A stretch of 64,000 nt of DNA from Pelomyxa schiedti (Eukaryota > Evosea > Pelobiontida > Pelomyxidae): positions 2,905-66,904 of the forward strand of contig JAHLWZ010000851.1 in the NCBI GenBank assembly GCA_020536535.1, written 5' to 3'. Positions 1-11,151 of this stretch are shown here, piece after piece. The position numbers and the translations under genes are program-made. The first letter of the stretch is position 1. Each line of letters starts with the position of its first letter. The notes below the pieces were generated by a model, which did no database searches, was not told where the DNA came from, and saw only the letters and a list, made by a program, of their open reading frames with translations.

Positions 1-42
1 GTAGCTGGGGCACTACTGGCACCCACCACACTTGACATTTAG
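1..42 (+). CDS. possible C-terminal end of a gene entering from the left
   Basis: One plus-strand frame is open from base 1 to a TAG at 40-42 and would encode a 13-residue end, VAGALLAPTTLDI. An AATAAA-like signal follows at about 60 and a T28 tract at about 90-117, which suits a 3' end converging on the peptidase gene. The fragment is too short to identify and may be chance. Confidence 0.2.
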   Translation, partial: VAGALLAPTTLDI

Positions 43-85
43 AGTTTGTTTTACACTGTAATAAATTTCATTTGACCCCTGATTT

Positions 86-117
<32 letters not shown>

Positions 118-121
118 GAAT

Positions 122-1088
122 TTAGGAAGTAGCAAGGTGAATGTGGGATAAAACCTTTGGTAAGCTGGTGTCCTCAGCATTTGGCAGATGGATAAATGCC
201 GCAGGTAACATGCCTCGCTTCCGGTTGCTTGATTTTATCACTTTGTACCTTATTGCAAATAGAGTGCGATACAATGTTTCATTGCAGTAGTATCTTGTGA
301 GTGTCAAAATTACCAGAGGTTGGTTTTGAGACGTACGTTCCCGCGTCTCTGCTCCAAGCCTCTGTAGCGTTGTGCAGTCCAGAAAGTATATTTGTCATTG
401 AAATGTATGACAAATCTGAGGAGAAAACGTAAGGTCATAGTTTCACAAAGCAGCCAAACCGGCAGTGATTGGAATGACGTCAGGGCCTCCTTCGTGAATG
501 GGGACCTGAGTATTATTCACTTGCTCTGCCAGAATCTAGGTGAAGGTTTGTTTGTGGAGAAATGTAAGACAAAAGAAAACATTAGCGCCAATGGTTTCTA
601 ACTTCAGACCATGTGCTACGTTCTCCAAGCCGAGATGGATTATGGCTTGCCAGGGAATTACGTCATTTTCCATGAGGTAATTCTGTACTCTTGTACTGCC
701 AGTTTCGTTAACAGGGAGAATGTAATCAGTGATTAAGGGTAAAACAGAAGAAAACAGCGACGGCAAAAAGGATATCCAGCTCTCCCAGCATATTATCATT
801 GTTGGAAATCCCTCGTAGGTCGTCTGGGCACAAACCCCATCAAGAGCCTCTGCCACCTAAAAATCACACAAAAAAAGTAAACGTTTACGCCCTCCGTAAT
901 CCTTCACACCTGTTGGGACGGATTTGTAGTGTAGTTACCTTTGAAAAAGATGAGACGGCATCCCTCCCCCTGAACAAAAACTAGATACCAAATGGCAAGA
1001 AACCAGTGACAAGCACTTTGTACGTAGTGGCTGCCGATAGTGACAGCGACACCAGCGCACCAACGACAACCCACCACAACAGTTTCAT
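122..1088 (-). CDS. secreted pyroglutamyl peptidase I (family C15), six exons
   Basis: Rebuilt as 1088-989, 938-910, 856-581, 535-460, 415-337 and 293-122, giving about 243 residues. The order of C15 motifs is intact: VLVTGFLPFG then NPSQQVAEAL near the start, LPV, IIHLGL...LE..GAN in the middle (the Glu region), DAGTYYCNETLY with the catalytic Cys, and AAFIHLP with the catalytic His. The enzyme removes N-terminal pyroglutamate from peptides. The first about 20 residues (MKLLWWVVVGALVSLSLSAA) form a clear signal peptide, so this copy is probably secreted or lysosomal, whereas animal and bacterial C15 enzymes are cytosolic and about 200-215 residues. Introns are 43-53 bases. It is divergent with the ammonium transporter. 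Confidence 0.88.
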
Positions 1089-1460
1089 GACGATGCGAGA
1101 AACAACAAGAGAGAAGATCTAATGGCAGACCGCCCACTCCAGCGGGAGATTTTATGTAAAGTGAAGCTATTAGAAATGAGGGCCCATTGGGGTGTCAATG
1201 CGAAATGACACGCAGGGGAATAGTGTCACTCTCAATAAGGGGTTTCCAATCTCTCACAACGGCAGGAAAAGATGTCTTTCCTGGAAAGCAGTCATTTGAG
1301 AAGATTTATTTTCTCAAACAAAAAACCAAAAAACTTGAACAAGACCGAACACCGGACTTCATCTACGTCGTAACGTCGCTGGTTTTTTCCGCATCGCTAT
1401 TAACTGGGTTGCTTGTCGCACTTCCGGGCCTCGAGATCTTGCCCTCGAATCTCGCCCTGA
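1089..1460. promoter_or_regulatory. divergent intergenic region between peptidase and ammonium transporter
   Basis: No convincing coding frame. The two flanking genes are transcribed away from each other, so both promoters should lie here. No TATA box or named motif stands out. Confidence 0.4.
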
Positions 1461-3474
1461 ATGGCTTCTTCTTCGTCTTCTGCGTCGACATCTGAATCTC
1501 CTCGCTTTTACTACTATTCTTCATCGCTGTTGTCGTCATCTTCTTCTTCGGTGGGGATAACTCCCGGTGACACTGCCATCGTGCTTTTGTCAGCGGCTCT
1601 TGTTTGTCTTATGACCCCTGGGCTGGCGTTTTTCTACGGCGGCCTGGTGCGGAGAAAAAATGTGCTTAACATCATGTTACAGAATTTCATTTCCATGGGC
1701 CTTGTTACAAGTACACTCGTCCTCCCACTACAATTTCCAATTTTCCTTATTCTTTTGTTGGCGATAGCGATATGGTATCTTGGAGGATTCTCCCTAGCCT
1801 TTGGTGAAGACCAAGGTGGAGTTATTGGGTCACTTGAATACTTTGGTCTGAGAAAAGTTGGGATGAAACCTAGCCCTGTCTATGCTCCAACTATTCCATT
1901 CCTCGCTTTCTTTGTCTTCCAGGTTTCAACCAGCCTTCCATACTACAGTATCCAAAATTTATCGTGAGGAGTTAGGAAATGTTTGCTATTATCACGCCGG
2001 CACTTATCACTGGTGCTATTGCTGAGCGTGTCAATTTTTCCGCTTGGACTATCTTCTTGGCTCTGTGGTCTCTACTGGTTTATATCCCAGGTACTACTGT
2101 CCATCGCTCTTCAAGCTTGTAACTATTGACAGTGTGCCATTGGGTTTGGGGTCATGGTGGCTTTCTCTATGACCTTGGCGTAAAAGATTTTGCAGGCGGA
2201 CTTGTAGTGCATTGTACAGCTGGTATGAGTGCTGTGGCCGGGGTATTGGTAATTGGACGGAGGAGACTTGTAGACGAGAGTGGCCCTCACAATGTGGCTT
2301 ATGTAGCACTGGGCACCGGTCTATTGTGGTTTGGATGGTTTGGTTTCAATGGCGGCTCGGCCCGAGCAGCAAACGCTGATGCTGCAATGGTATTCTTTTA
2401 TTTGTACTGTTTCATTTATTTATCCCACACAGGCCTACGTTACAACTGATGTCTCGGGTTCAGCTGCGATGATGGTTTGGGTTGTTCTGGACCTCATCAA
2501 AAACAAGAAGCCAAGTATGGTTGGCATGCTGACAGGTGGCGTTGCAGGCCTCGCAACTGTTACCCCATGTGCTGGCTGTATGTGCCCTATCAATATGAAG
2601 CTATTTACACTCTTACTTGTAGATATTAGACCCTGGGCAGCATTTTTAATCGGGCTATTCGCCTCCACTATGTCTTATGGGGCAGTTCTCATAAAGAAGA
2701 GAGTAGGATGGGATGATGCACTTGGTAGGTGATCTTCCTTACTCCTTGTCACTCAATGTTCTAGATGTGTGGGCATGCCACGGAGTTGCTGGTACTCTTG
2801 GGGCCATACTACTGGGAGTATTTGCACAAGAGAGCGTTGCCGGTGTTTCTGGTCTTATTGAAGGCAATTTTCGCCAGTTTGGCATTCAAGTTGCCGCTGC
2901 AGCGATTGTAGGAACCTGGTCGATCCTGGTAACCGTAGTACTACTTCTGGCGATCAACCTTGGAATCAGGATTCGAGTGCCTGAGGATGTTGAATTGGTT
3001 GGGTTGGATATGATTACCACTGCAGACCATGGCGCGTATGACTATGACCGTGAGGCTGGGTCATTAGCCGAAATGGGTAGTGGCGAAGATATTATAAAGG
3101 ATCCCAGTGGAGAGGAATTTGACAATACTCACACTCCACTGGGAACAGGTGATGTACAACTAGAAGACATCGTTGTGGAACCTCCGCAACCCTCTCACAT
3201 TGAGGAAGCGGCAACGCCACACGACGAGAACCTCTACACAACACCAACAGCCACCACCACAACCACAACAACCACCACAGACACAAGCATGTCCGGCAGT
3301 ACCGGAACTACTTGTACTTGTACAAGCACCAGCACCAAAAGGAAAATACGGAGCAGAAAACCCAAACAGCATCAACACAACCCACACAACGACGAAAAGC
3401 CACCCGAGGAAGGCCACCAACCCCACAGGCCGAAAAAAAAGCGAAGAAAACCCTCTTCCGGCCATGAGCTGTGA
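1461..3474 (+). CDS. AMT: ammonium transporter (AMT/MEP/Rh family)
   Basis: Integral membrane channel that moves ammonium into the cell. A Ser-rich N-terminus leads into the family motif [17 protein letters not shown]. Later exons carry [25 protein letters not shown] with the first pore histidine, [12 protein letters not shown]-like VTPCAG, and [10 protein letters not shown] with the second pore histidine. Five introns of 41-57 bases were placed (for example 1711-1767 and 1922-1975). After the last membrane span comes [16 protein letters not shown], matching the regulatory C-terminus of plant and fungal AMTs, then an unusual tail of about 140 residues rich in Thr, Ser, His, Lys and Arg ending in a strongly basic stretch. 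The tail frame is open and uninterrupted, so it is probably real. AATAAA-like signals follow the stop at about 3490. Confidence 0.93.
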
Positions 3475-3659
3475 GCCGCCTACCCTTTTATAATAAACTT
3501 GAACATAACGAAAACCACAAACTGTGATGACAGTTGATTCGGGAATCACCATTCGGTTAATCTGCACCTACCAGGTACAGAATCTAGTTTGATGTCCCGG
3601 ACAATACGTCAGGTGCGAGTTTTACAATAAAATAACAATAAAAAAAAAAGCAAAGTACC

Positions 3660-4965
3660 ATGGACGTGGATAACGTACAGAGGGTGGTAGTAGATCGGAG
3701 CAACGCAAGTGGCGGGGGGCCTTTGGATCTACCCCACGCAAGCAGCGGCAGCCGCCATGTGCATCACCACCACCATCGGCACCGCCACGCACACGGCCAA
3801 GATCAGGGCGAGTCGCCGCCGCCGCCGCCGTGCGCGCTTTCTGGCTTGATGGCGCTGTCTATGGCGGCGCAGATGGGGAAGCAGCCGAGTCACGCTGCTT
3901 TCGTGCCGCCCAAGATGGGCTCGTTTGGTTTGCCGACGGCGCTGGAACAGGTGGGGGAGGAGGATGATGGTGATGATGACGATGACATGTCGCCAGGGTT
4001 GCCTGGATTTGCAGAGTTGGTCAAAAACATAGGTTTGGAAATCTTCCATGCGGATTAACACCCACACTAATTACGAAAGGGCCCTCCTCCTCGGAGACTC
4101 CGGTCGCGGAGAGTCCTTTGAGGGAAGAAATGCATATCAAGCAAGCTCAATTACAGCAACGGCAACTCCTCGCCTTACTGCAACAACAACAGCAACAGAT
4201 ACAGCAGCAGCACTTGGTTCAACTCCAGCTCCAGCAACAGCTGGCCATGCAACACCAAGAACAAATGAGAATCCAAATGCAAATCCATCAACGCCAAATG
4301 CAAGTTGAACAAGAAGAAAAACAACGCCTCGAGCGTCTTCGACAGCAACGGATCCAGCAAGAGCTCGAACAACAGCAACAGCTCCTGCAGCAACAAGAGC
4401 AAGCCTCCCCAATAATGTATACAGCTAAAGCAAAGCGAAGGCCACCTAATATGGACAAAAGCAAACTCTACTGCCACCAGTGTGGGAAAAGAGAGACTCC
4501 AGAGTGGAGGAAGGGTCCTGACGGTCCTGCTACGTAAGTGCATCCTTGCCTCCCCAACCCAACAACCGCTTTAGGTTGTGCAATGCATGTGGCCTCCAAT
4601 GGAATACCACAGTGAAAATGATGGCATGCAGGAGTGTCAACCCAGCAACCACAGGTCCTCCCATTCGTGGAGCACCATGGATGCAACACAACCAAACACC
4701 ACAAAGCCCCGCCACCCCCGCAACCCCAACAATGTCCAGTCCCCTCCCACACCGCACGGGCCCAGCTCAAGTCACAGCATCCACTCCCAACAGCTACAGC
4801 CTTCCAGAACAGCAACACACCAAACCAAGCACTAGTACCACAGCCAGTACAACAACACCCACCCACGCATCGCACTCGCTCAACTTGGGAAAAATCCTCA
4901 CCGGGCACGGTATCCTGGAAGCATACCCTGACTCTCTCATCAGTTTTCTTCACCACCGTTCATAG
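3660..4965 (+). CDS. GATA-type zinc finger transcription factor
   Basis: Three exons with introns at about 4030-4078 and 4536-4572. The N-terminus is His-rich with poly-Pro and an acidic Asp run. The middle is a long Gln-rich segment (about residues 145-250), typical of activation domains. The GATA finger reads CHQCGKRETPEWRKGP then, across an intron, ATLCNACGLQW. That is C-x2-C-x18-C-x2-C, the zinc-binding pattern that recognises GATA DNA sites. The C-terminus is Pro/Thr/Ser-rich and low in complexity. There is one finger only. Target genes cannot be told from the sequence. Confidence 0.9.
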
Positions 4966-5090
4966 AACCTCCTACCTCATCACCGCATGAGGTTCTTGCC
5001 TCTTGTAAAAATACAACCGAATTCTTCTCACCAGCAATTCGTCTGTTCCCAAACTTAAACAAACAGCAAACAAACACACCAAAAGGGACG

Positions 5091-7557
5091 ATGGTGTTGC
5101 GGGTGTTTGTTTTTGTGATAGTGTTGGCCTTAGTCACCACGTGGGCCAATGGCAGGTCTTTCACAATCGACGGCGATTGGTTTGTGAAAGACGGCGAACA
5201 ATTTCGAATTGTCTCTGGTGCTGTATGTGAACTTTTATATTTTAAATAATTCCGATGTTATGTTGTTCTGCAAGAGCTTAGTATCTTCTGTTAGTTCCAT
5301 TATTTCAGAACACCACCAGAGTATTGGGCGGATAGATTGCATAAGATGAGACTGGGAGGCCTCAATACTGTGGAAACTTATGTGCCTTGGAACTTGCATG
5401 AACTCACACCTGAGACTTATGACTTTGAGGGACTGTTGAACATTGAGGCATTCTTGCAAGCTATCAATGATGAAGGATTGTTGGCAATTGTTAGACCATC
5501 TCCGTATATTTGCGCCGGTATGTTTTGGGGAGCCTTATAACCTCTGTTGCATTGTTGACTGTGTCAATTTTATTTTATACAGAGTGGGAATTTGGCGGTC
5601 TCCCAAGCTGGCTTCTTTCAAGTGGAAAGCCCATCAGCCTCCGAAACAACAACGACGACTTTGTACCATTTATTGACCGATACTACTCTGTTCTTTTGCC
5701 AAAATTGAAACCGTTCATGTATTCCAGTGGCGGCCCCATCGTAGCAATGCAGGTTGAGGAAAAGTAGATCCTTTTGGAACACCAACATTGAATGCAGATT
5801 GAAAACGAGTACGGCAGCTACGGTAATGACCACGACTATCTAGAACACATGATAGCCACCTATCAGTCCAACGGATTGGACTGCATTTACTTCGCTTCAA
5901 ATGGGTTGGTTTGAGAGTTCTTTGTTCACTGTTCACATTTGCGTACAGACCCACCGATCAAGCCCTTCAGGCTGGTGCAGTGGATTCTGTACTCCGAACC
6001 ATAAACTTTGGCACTGGCTCGGATCCTGCTCCATTTTTCGAAACTCTTCGCATTTATCAGCCTACTGGACCCTTATTTGTTACAGAGTGGTGGGATGGTT
6101 GGTTTGATCACTGGGGAGAGGATCATCACACCGTAACTCCTGAGTCGGCGTCAGTAATTCTTGACGAGATTCTGGCTTACCAAAACGCTTCTGTGTCTAT
6201 GTAGTATTACACATTTAACTATTGATTGGTAACACTCCTGCAGGTACATGTACACCGGAGGCACGAATTTTAATTTCTGGTGAACACCAGTTTTTTCACG
6301 GCCTTCTAATAACATTCAAAATTCCCTTTTTCAGGAACGGGGCCAATTTCGACAGCTACTATCAACCAACAATTACAAGCTACGACTACGACGCACCCAT
6401 TTCTGAGAATGGTGATGTCTCAGAGAAGTTTTCTGTATTGAGAGATACAATTGGCAAGGTTCTGATTTAGTTGGACGAAACCACAGTTAACCAACAACTC
6501 CTAGTATATCAGTGTTCCCACAGAAATTCCAGCAGCACTCCCAAAAAAGGCGTATGTACCGATTTGTTTACAATAACAACTACCTCACCTCAATTAAGTT
6601 ATGGAAATGTAACAATGCAACCTATTGCCCGTATATTGGACCCGCTTGTTCTAGCTAAGCTGTCTCCAGAAGTTGTTACTTCTCCTCGAACAATGACAAT
6701 GGAGGAGCTCGGCCAAAAGTATTTCCTCTTGTGTCCTTATCGATAATAAGTCCCTTTTAGCTTTGGGTTTGTTTTGTATGAAACCTCTGTTCAAGGGCCT
6801 CTTACCAATGCCGTTGTGAACATCCAAGATTGTCACGACCGCGCTTTGATCTTTCTTGATGGAAAGTATCAGGGGGTGGTTGATCGAGGAACTAACGTAG
6901 CACCGTCTGTTCGGGTAAGCACGGACACATTGTCCACACTTCAAATCTTGGTGGAAAACGAGGGTCGAATTAATTTTGGTACCTTTCTTGTTCGATGATT
7001 CCTTCAGCACTTAATATTTTGCAGGACCATATCTGGAAGACTTCAAAGTGTGTCATTCTATTTAGCATCCTGAAGTAACTTAGGGGGAAAAAGGGAATAA
7101 CACAAGGTGTAAGGCTTCCTGATATGTTCCTTTTCGATTGGACTATGTACCCACTGCCGCTGGATAACATTGACGTCTTACCAACATCGTCGTTCACTAC
7201 AACTTCCAACGATCCCGCTTTCTGCCGAGGATACTTCAGTATTCTGAACCCGAAAAACAACCTGTTCTAACATTCAACAGATATTCCCGACACACCAGTG
7301 GATACATTTGTTTCCTTGGAGGGCTGGGGCAAAGGAGTATGTTATGTCAATGGCGTCAACATTGGGCGCTACTGGCCAACAAAAGGACCTCAACAGGTTC
7401 AGTGCTCTATGGAGTATCTGCTATTTCTATTAACTGTTCACAGACACTTTTCCTCCCTGCTCCCTACCTCAAACAAGGCCAGAACGAAATTGTCCTGTTT
7501 GAGCTATCCAAATTTTCTACTTCTATTACTCTGGTGGATACACAAAACCTTGGCTAA
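5091..7557 (+). CDS. secreted beta-galactosidase, glycoside hydrolase family 35
   Basis: A signal peptide ([21 protein letters not shown]) precedes the GH35 barrel. [23 protein letters not shown] and [12 protein letters not shown] are recognisable. The acid/base glutamate lies in [10 protein letters not shown] and the nucleophile glutamate in [18 protein letters not shown], so both catalytic residues are present. [17 protein letters not shown] and [11 protein letters not shown] follow, then beta-sandwich domains with [18 protein letters not shown] near the C-terminus. About eleven introns of 42-72 bases were needed, all GT-AG and all restoring the family consensus. It cleaves terminal beta-galactosides from glycans, probably in digestive vacuoles or outside the cell. 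Confidence 0.93.
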
Positions 7558-7649
7558 GAAAAGAACAATCATTTAGAAAAATAAAACAACGAAAATTTGT
7601 TGCTTTTTATGAACACATAAAAAAAACCCTAGTGGGTTCACAAACTCCT

Positions 7650-8415
7650 TCAGAGCAAGGTAATTAGTACAGCAACAATCAACAGCAAAACAGCCAGAGG
7701 GATGGATGTGGCAGTGCAAGGAGTAACCCAGTAGTAGTAGGGTTGCTCTGGGGTCTCAAAATAGCTCTCCTGGCACCAACCAAATCCCTGCCATGTGGTA
7801 CATGTGCCCTCGTCACAGGTGTTTGTGTTGCAGATATCGTATGTCATCCAGTCATCGTGGTCATACTCGTCCTTACACTTGACTTCAGTGAAGTACTCAT
7901 AATCCCATTGGAATGAGGCCGGCCGGCATTTGGAAAGGCTACTCTCAACTGGGAACCAGAGGTTACCAGCCGCGTGTAAGCAAAGAGGATCGCTGTAGAC
8001 TTGATAATGCCAAGAACTAGGAAAAGCAATGGTTCATCATTTTATCCGGGAAGCACATACACGCCGCGGTGTCATTCAAGCCAGTACAGAACAGTACATA
8101 CACACTAACGAACAGTACGAGTCGGAGACGAAAGAGTTACCTGGACATGAGGCTGGCGCCGGCATAGTAGAGGCACTCGTAAAGGTACACGTTGGAGTCG
8201 TCACAATCCACATTCAAGCACGTTGAGTTCCACCAAGTGGGCCACTGGTTCAGAACGAGTTCCACGACAAAGTCCGAGTCCTGGGGCGAGCTGCAGCTCG
8301 CCGGGATCGTTCGCCACTCTTTCATATCAATGAAACACAGTCCCACTCTCGCCATTCCGACCAAAACAACAGCAACCGCCACAAGAACACCGACCAACGT
8401 GCACCCCCTCGCCAT
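7650..8415 (-). CDS. small cysteine-rich surface protein with probable GPI anchor
   Basis: Two exons (8415-8141 and 8016-7650) joined across a 124-base intron. The start gives a hydrophobic signal sequence (MARGCTLVGVLVAVAVVLVG). The mature part is about 160 residues with roughly 12 cysteines and many Trp and Tyr. The protein ends in a hydrophobic stretch (IPLAVLLLIVAVLITLL) with nothing after it, the usual form of a GPI-attachment signal; a tail anchor is the alternative. The family is not recognised. The frame is consistent across the splice, which supports a real gene. Confidence 0.7.
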
Positions 8416-8702
8416 TCCTGGGTTTTTTTTTTTATGTGTTTGTATTTTTTTGTAGAAACAGGTTTTGATTGGCATCTTGGCATCTTAACTATTTTTTTTT
8501 GTTTGACAACTTACAGTGGCTAGTGGTTGGAGGATCTTTGTTCCATTTTTGTTTTGATTTGGAGAAGAAGCTGGTCCCTTATAATTTGTTGGTTGGTTTC
8601 TATGTTGGTTGGGCTGTTTGAGCTGTGTTTGTTTGTGTTGAAAAAGTATTTCAGTTGTGAGTGGGAAAAAATAATACTGGCGAGGGAGGGATAAGATGTT
8701 AG

Positions 8703-10937
8703 TTACCTCTGCAGAGTCTGGATATAGTCCGCCATTGTGGAAGCTACTGATTCCTGCAGGCATTCCATCAAGTCACTGCTGGTGGTTCTTAAGGGTGGTC
8801 AGTCCAAGTGTAAGACTTAGAGGTAGTTTGGGTTGGGGGCTATTTCACCTGATTGCCGTGGACATAGACAGATACAGCTCCTCAAGTTTGGCCCTGGCGT
8901 CGGCGTATTGCGCGATGGACTGTTGATGCGACTCCGCTTGGTCCCATGATTCTTTTGTGCCGGCTTGCGCTGCTGCAATCCGCGCCGTGAGTTCCTCATG
9001 CTGGGTATGAGTCTCGGTGTACCGTGGGATGTTCGCGTGAACGGCGTTTCGCGTGGCGTTCAGTTGAGTGCGCAAATTTGCGTTGTCTTCCGTTTTCTGC
9101 TTGTTGTCGCCTTCCACCTTGAATCCATCGTGAGGTAAGGAGAAATAAGTCAGCGAAAAGGGATGAATTTTGTGATGAAGTGGAAACCTGTTGGCAATGT
9201 CTAGAGAGCTCAGCCATTTCCCCGTCCCAGCTCATCCTTTGGTTCAGGAGTCTATAAAATTTCAGCCGTAAAAAAAAAAAAAAAAACCACAAAAAGGGAA
9301 GAAGCGTGTGCCTCGTAATTTCCTGTGTAAGGGAATTGACTTTCCGATCCAATTCCGGTTCCTCCTGCTGAAGCTGCTTATATTTGATTTCTTGGTTTCT
9401 AAGCACATCTTGGGTGCTAATTAGAATCTGCTCCAAGTTCACTTGCACTTGATCCTGTGTTGGAACTCAGTTGTGAGTCTTTGGTGCAGGGAACACACAT
9501 TACTTCTATTTCCTTGCTCCAGCTCTTGCATTTCCCTTTGTATTACTCTCAAATCGGCTTGCAATTGGTTCATCACCTCTAAATGATCATTCTCCTTTGT
9601 TACTGATTTAGCAACTTGCATAACTGCTGCAACCGTGGAAGTTTGAGGAACCTCTACAGTTGGCGTTGAAGTGGGGGCATCCTTAGGATTGGACGGAGAT
9701 GGAGCTACAATGGCTTTTGGCTTATTATGACTTGGTTCTGGTGACTTGGCTACATCCAAAGGCATAGAGTTGAATGGTTGTGACTCGGATGCCTGCGGAG
9801 CTTTTGTTATAGTTTGGGGTGCAGTGTCGGGTGCCTGTGGTGCTTTTGGTATGGTTTGGGGCGCAAGGAAGGGCCGAGTAACTTCTGGGAGGATGATAGC
9901 CGGACTAGGAGGTGCAAGGCTTCTTGGGGAAATAGTTTTTGCGGGAGTTGGGATTGGTATAGGGGTGGGGTAATTAATTTGGTTATTGTATACTAAAGTT
10001 TGGGCTTGATGTGAATTGCTAGGTGGGGTTTGAGAAGGTGAAGGAGTATAATAAGTTGGGGGTAGAGTCAAGGGTTTGGTTGTTCTCCAATCAAAGGGTG
10101 GCTGAGGGAGTACATTGTAGGGGGGCTTTATTACGTCCGGAGGGGTTGGCAGATTGAAAATATCTGTGGCACCTGACTTTTGAGGCTGAGGGGGATACTG
10201 GGGTGTTACTGGTTGGACCGTGTAATTCTGGGGGAATGCAGGGTACTGAACAGGTTTTGGAGTTTGTGTGTAAAGTGTTGTAGAAGGTGGTAGTCTTGTG
10301 TAAACTTGGCCTTGTGAATAGGGACCTGACACAGTGGGGATAACAGGAGGTGGAGGAAGTGAGTGCATAGGAGCAGAAGGCGGCATTGTGTTTGTTCTTA
10401 TAGGTTGATATCCCGGTTGAAAATAAGGGGGGTAGTGCTGGGTGGGTGATGGTGTTGCCTGATTGAGTGCCTGTGGCGGCGGCAGCGGCTGCTGCGGCTG
10501 ATGATGTGGAAACTGCATGGTCATGGGTGGCCCGCGATTCGGAGAGTTGATGGTGGTGGTGACCACATTTGGCAGTACAGGCGGCAATGCTCTAAGGTTA
10601 GAATACGGCTGTGGAGCCATAATAGTGGCAGAGTTCCTGCCTGAATTTATTAGACTGGAGTTGCTGAGCCCAAGTGGGTGGGCTGATTTCTTTTTTTTTT
10701 TTTGTGGGGGGAGGTGTTAATGACAGCAGGTCAAGGTAATAAAATCAATGAGAAGGTTGGGGTGTAGGATCAATCAATAGATACCGAGATCTCCAACACG
10801 CCGGCAGTGGAACAATGCTGTGGTTGCATTGTGGCCAACGCAGACTTCCCGTTATTCCCGTAATTTACTGACCTTGACAGAGGATTTTCGCTTGCGTTTG
10901 TGCTTGGTGGCGGAGGAAAGGGCGTTGCACGGCTCAT
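8703..10937 (-). CDS. proline-rich coiled-coil protein, function unknown
   Basis: First exon from ATG at 10937 (MSRATPFPPPPS), then a 209-base intron (10872-10664), which joins in phase to a large exon. The first about 330 residues are rich in Pro, Gln, Thr and Ser with many PPxY-like and TPP repeats. The last about 250 residues, spread over four more exons, are charged, Gln/Glu-rich and predicted coiled coil (NHLEVMNQLQADLRVIQREM onward). The layout recalls adaptor proteins of endocytosis, ESCRT or the nuclear pore, but no diagnostic domain (UEV, VHS, Bro1) is seen, so no function is assigned. The stop at 8703-8705 is inferred and a further 3' exon is possible. Confidence 0.7.
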
Positions 10938-11151
10938 TTTCTTTTTTGTTTGGGGAAAAAAAACTCAAGTTGAGACGCTGCTGCGCCGAAAAAAAAAAAA
11001 AGTGGTAATTCAGAGGGTATCTGCCACTTGCGTCACCCCAATCATCAATGTAGCGCCAAGGGCGGAGGGCTCTGACCAGTCCAGGTGTGTCGATCTCCCC
11101 TAGGAGTCCGGAAAGGTCCAAGTTGGTGGCAGCAAACAGATCTGGACGAAA

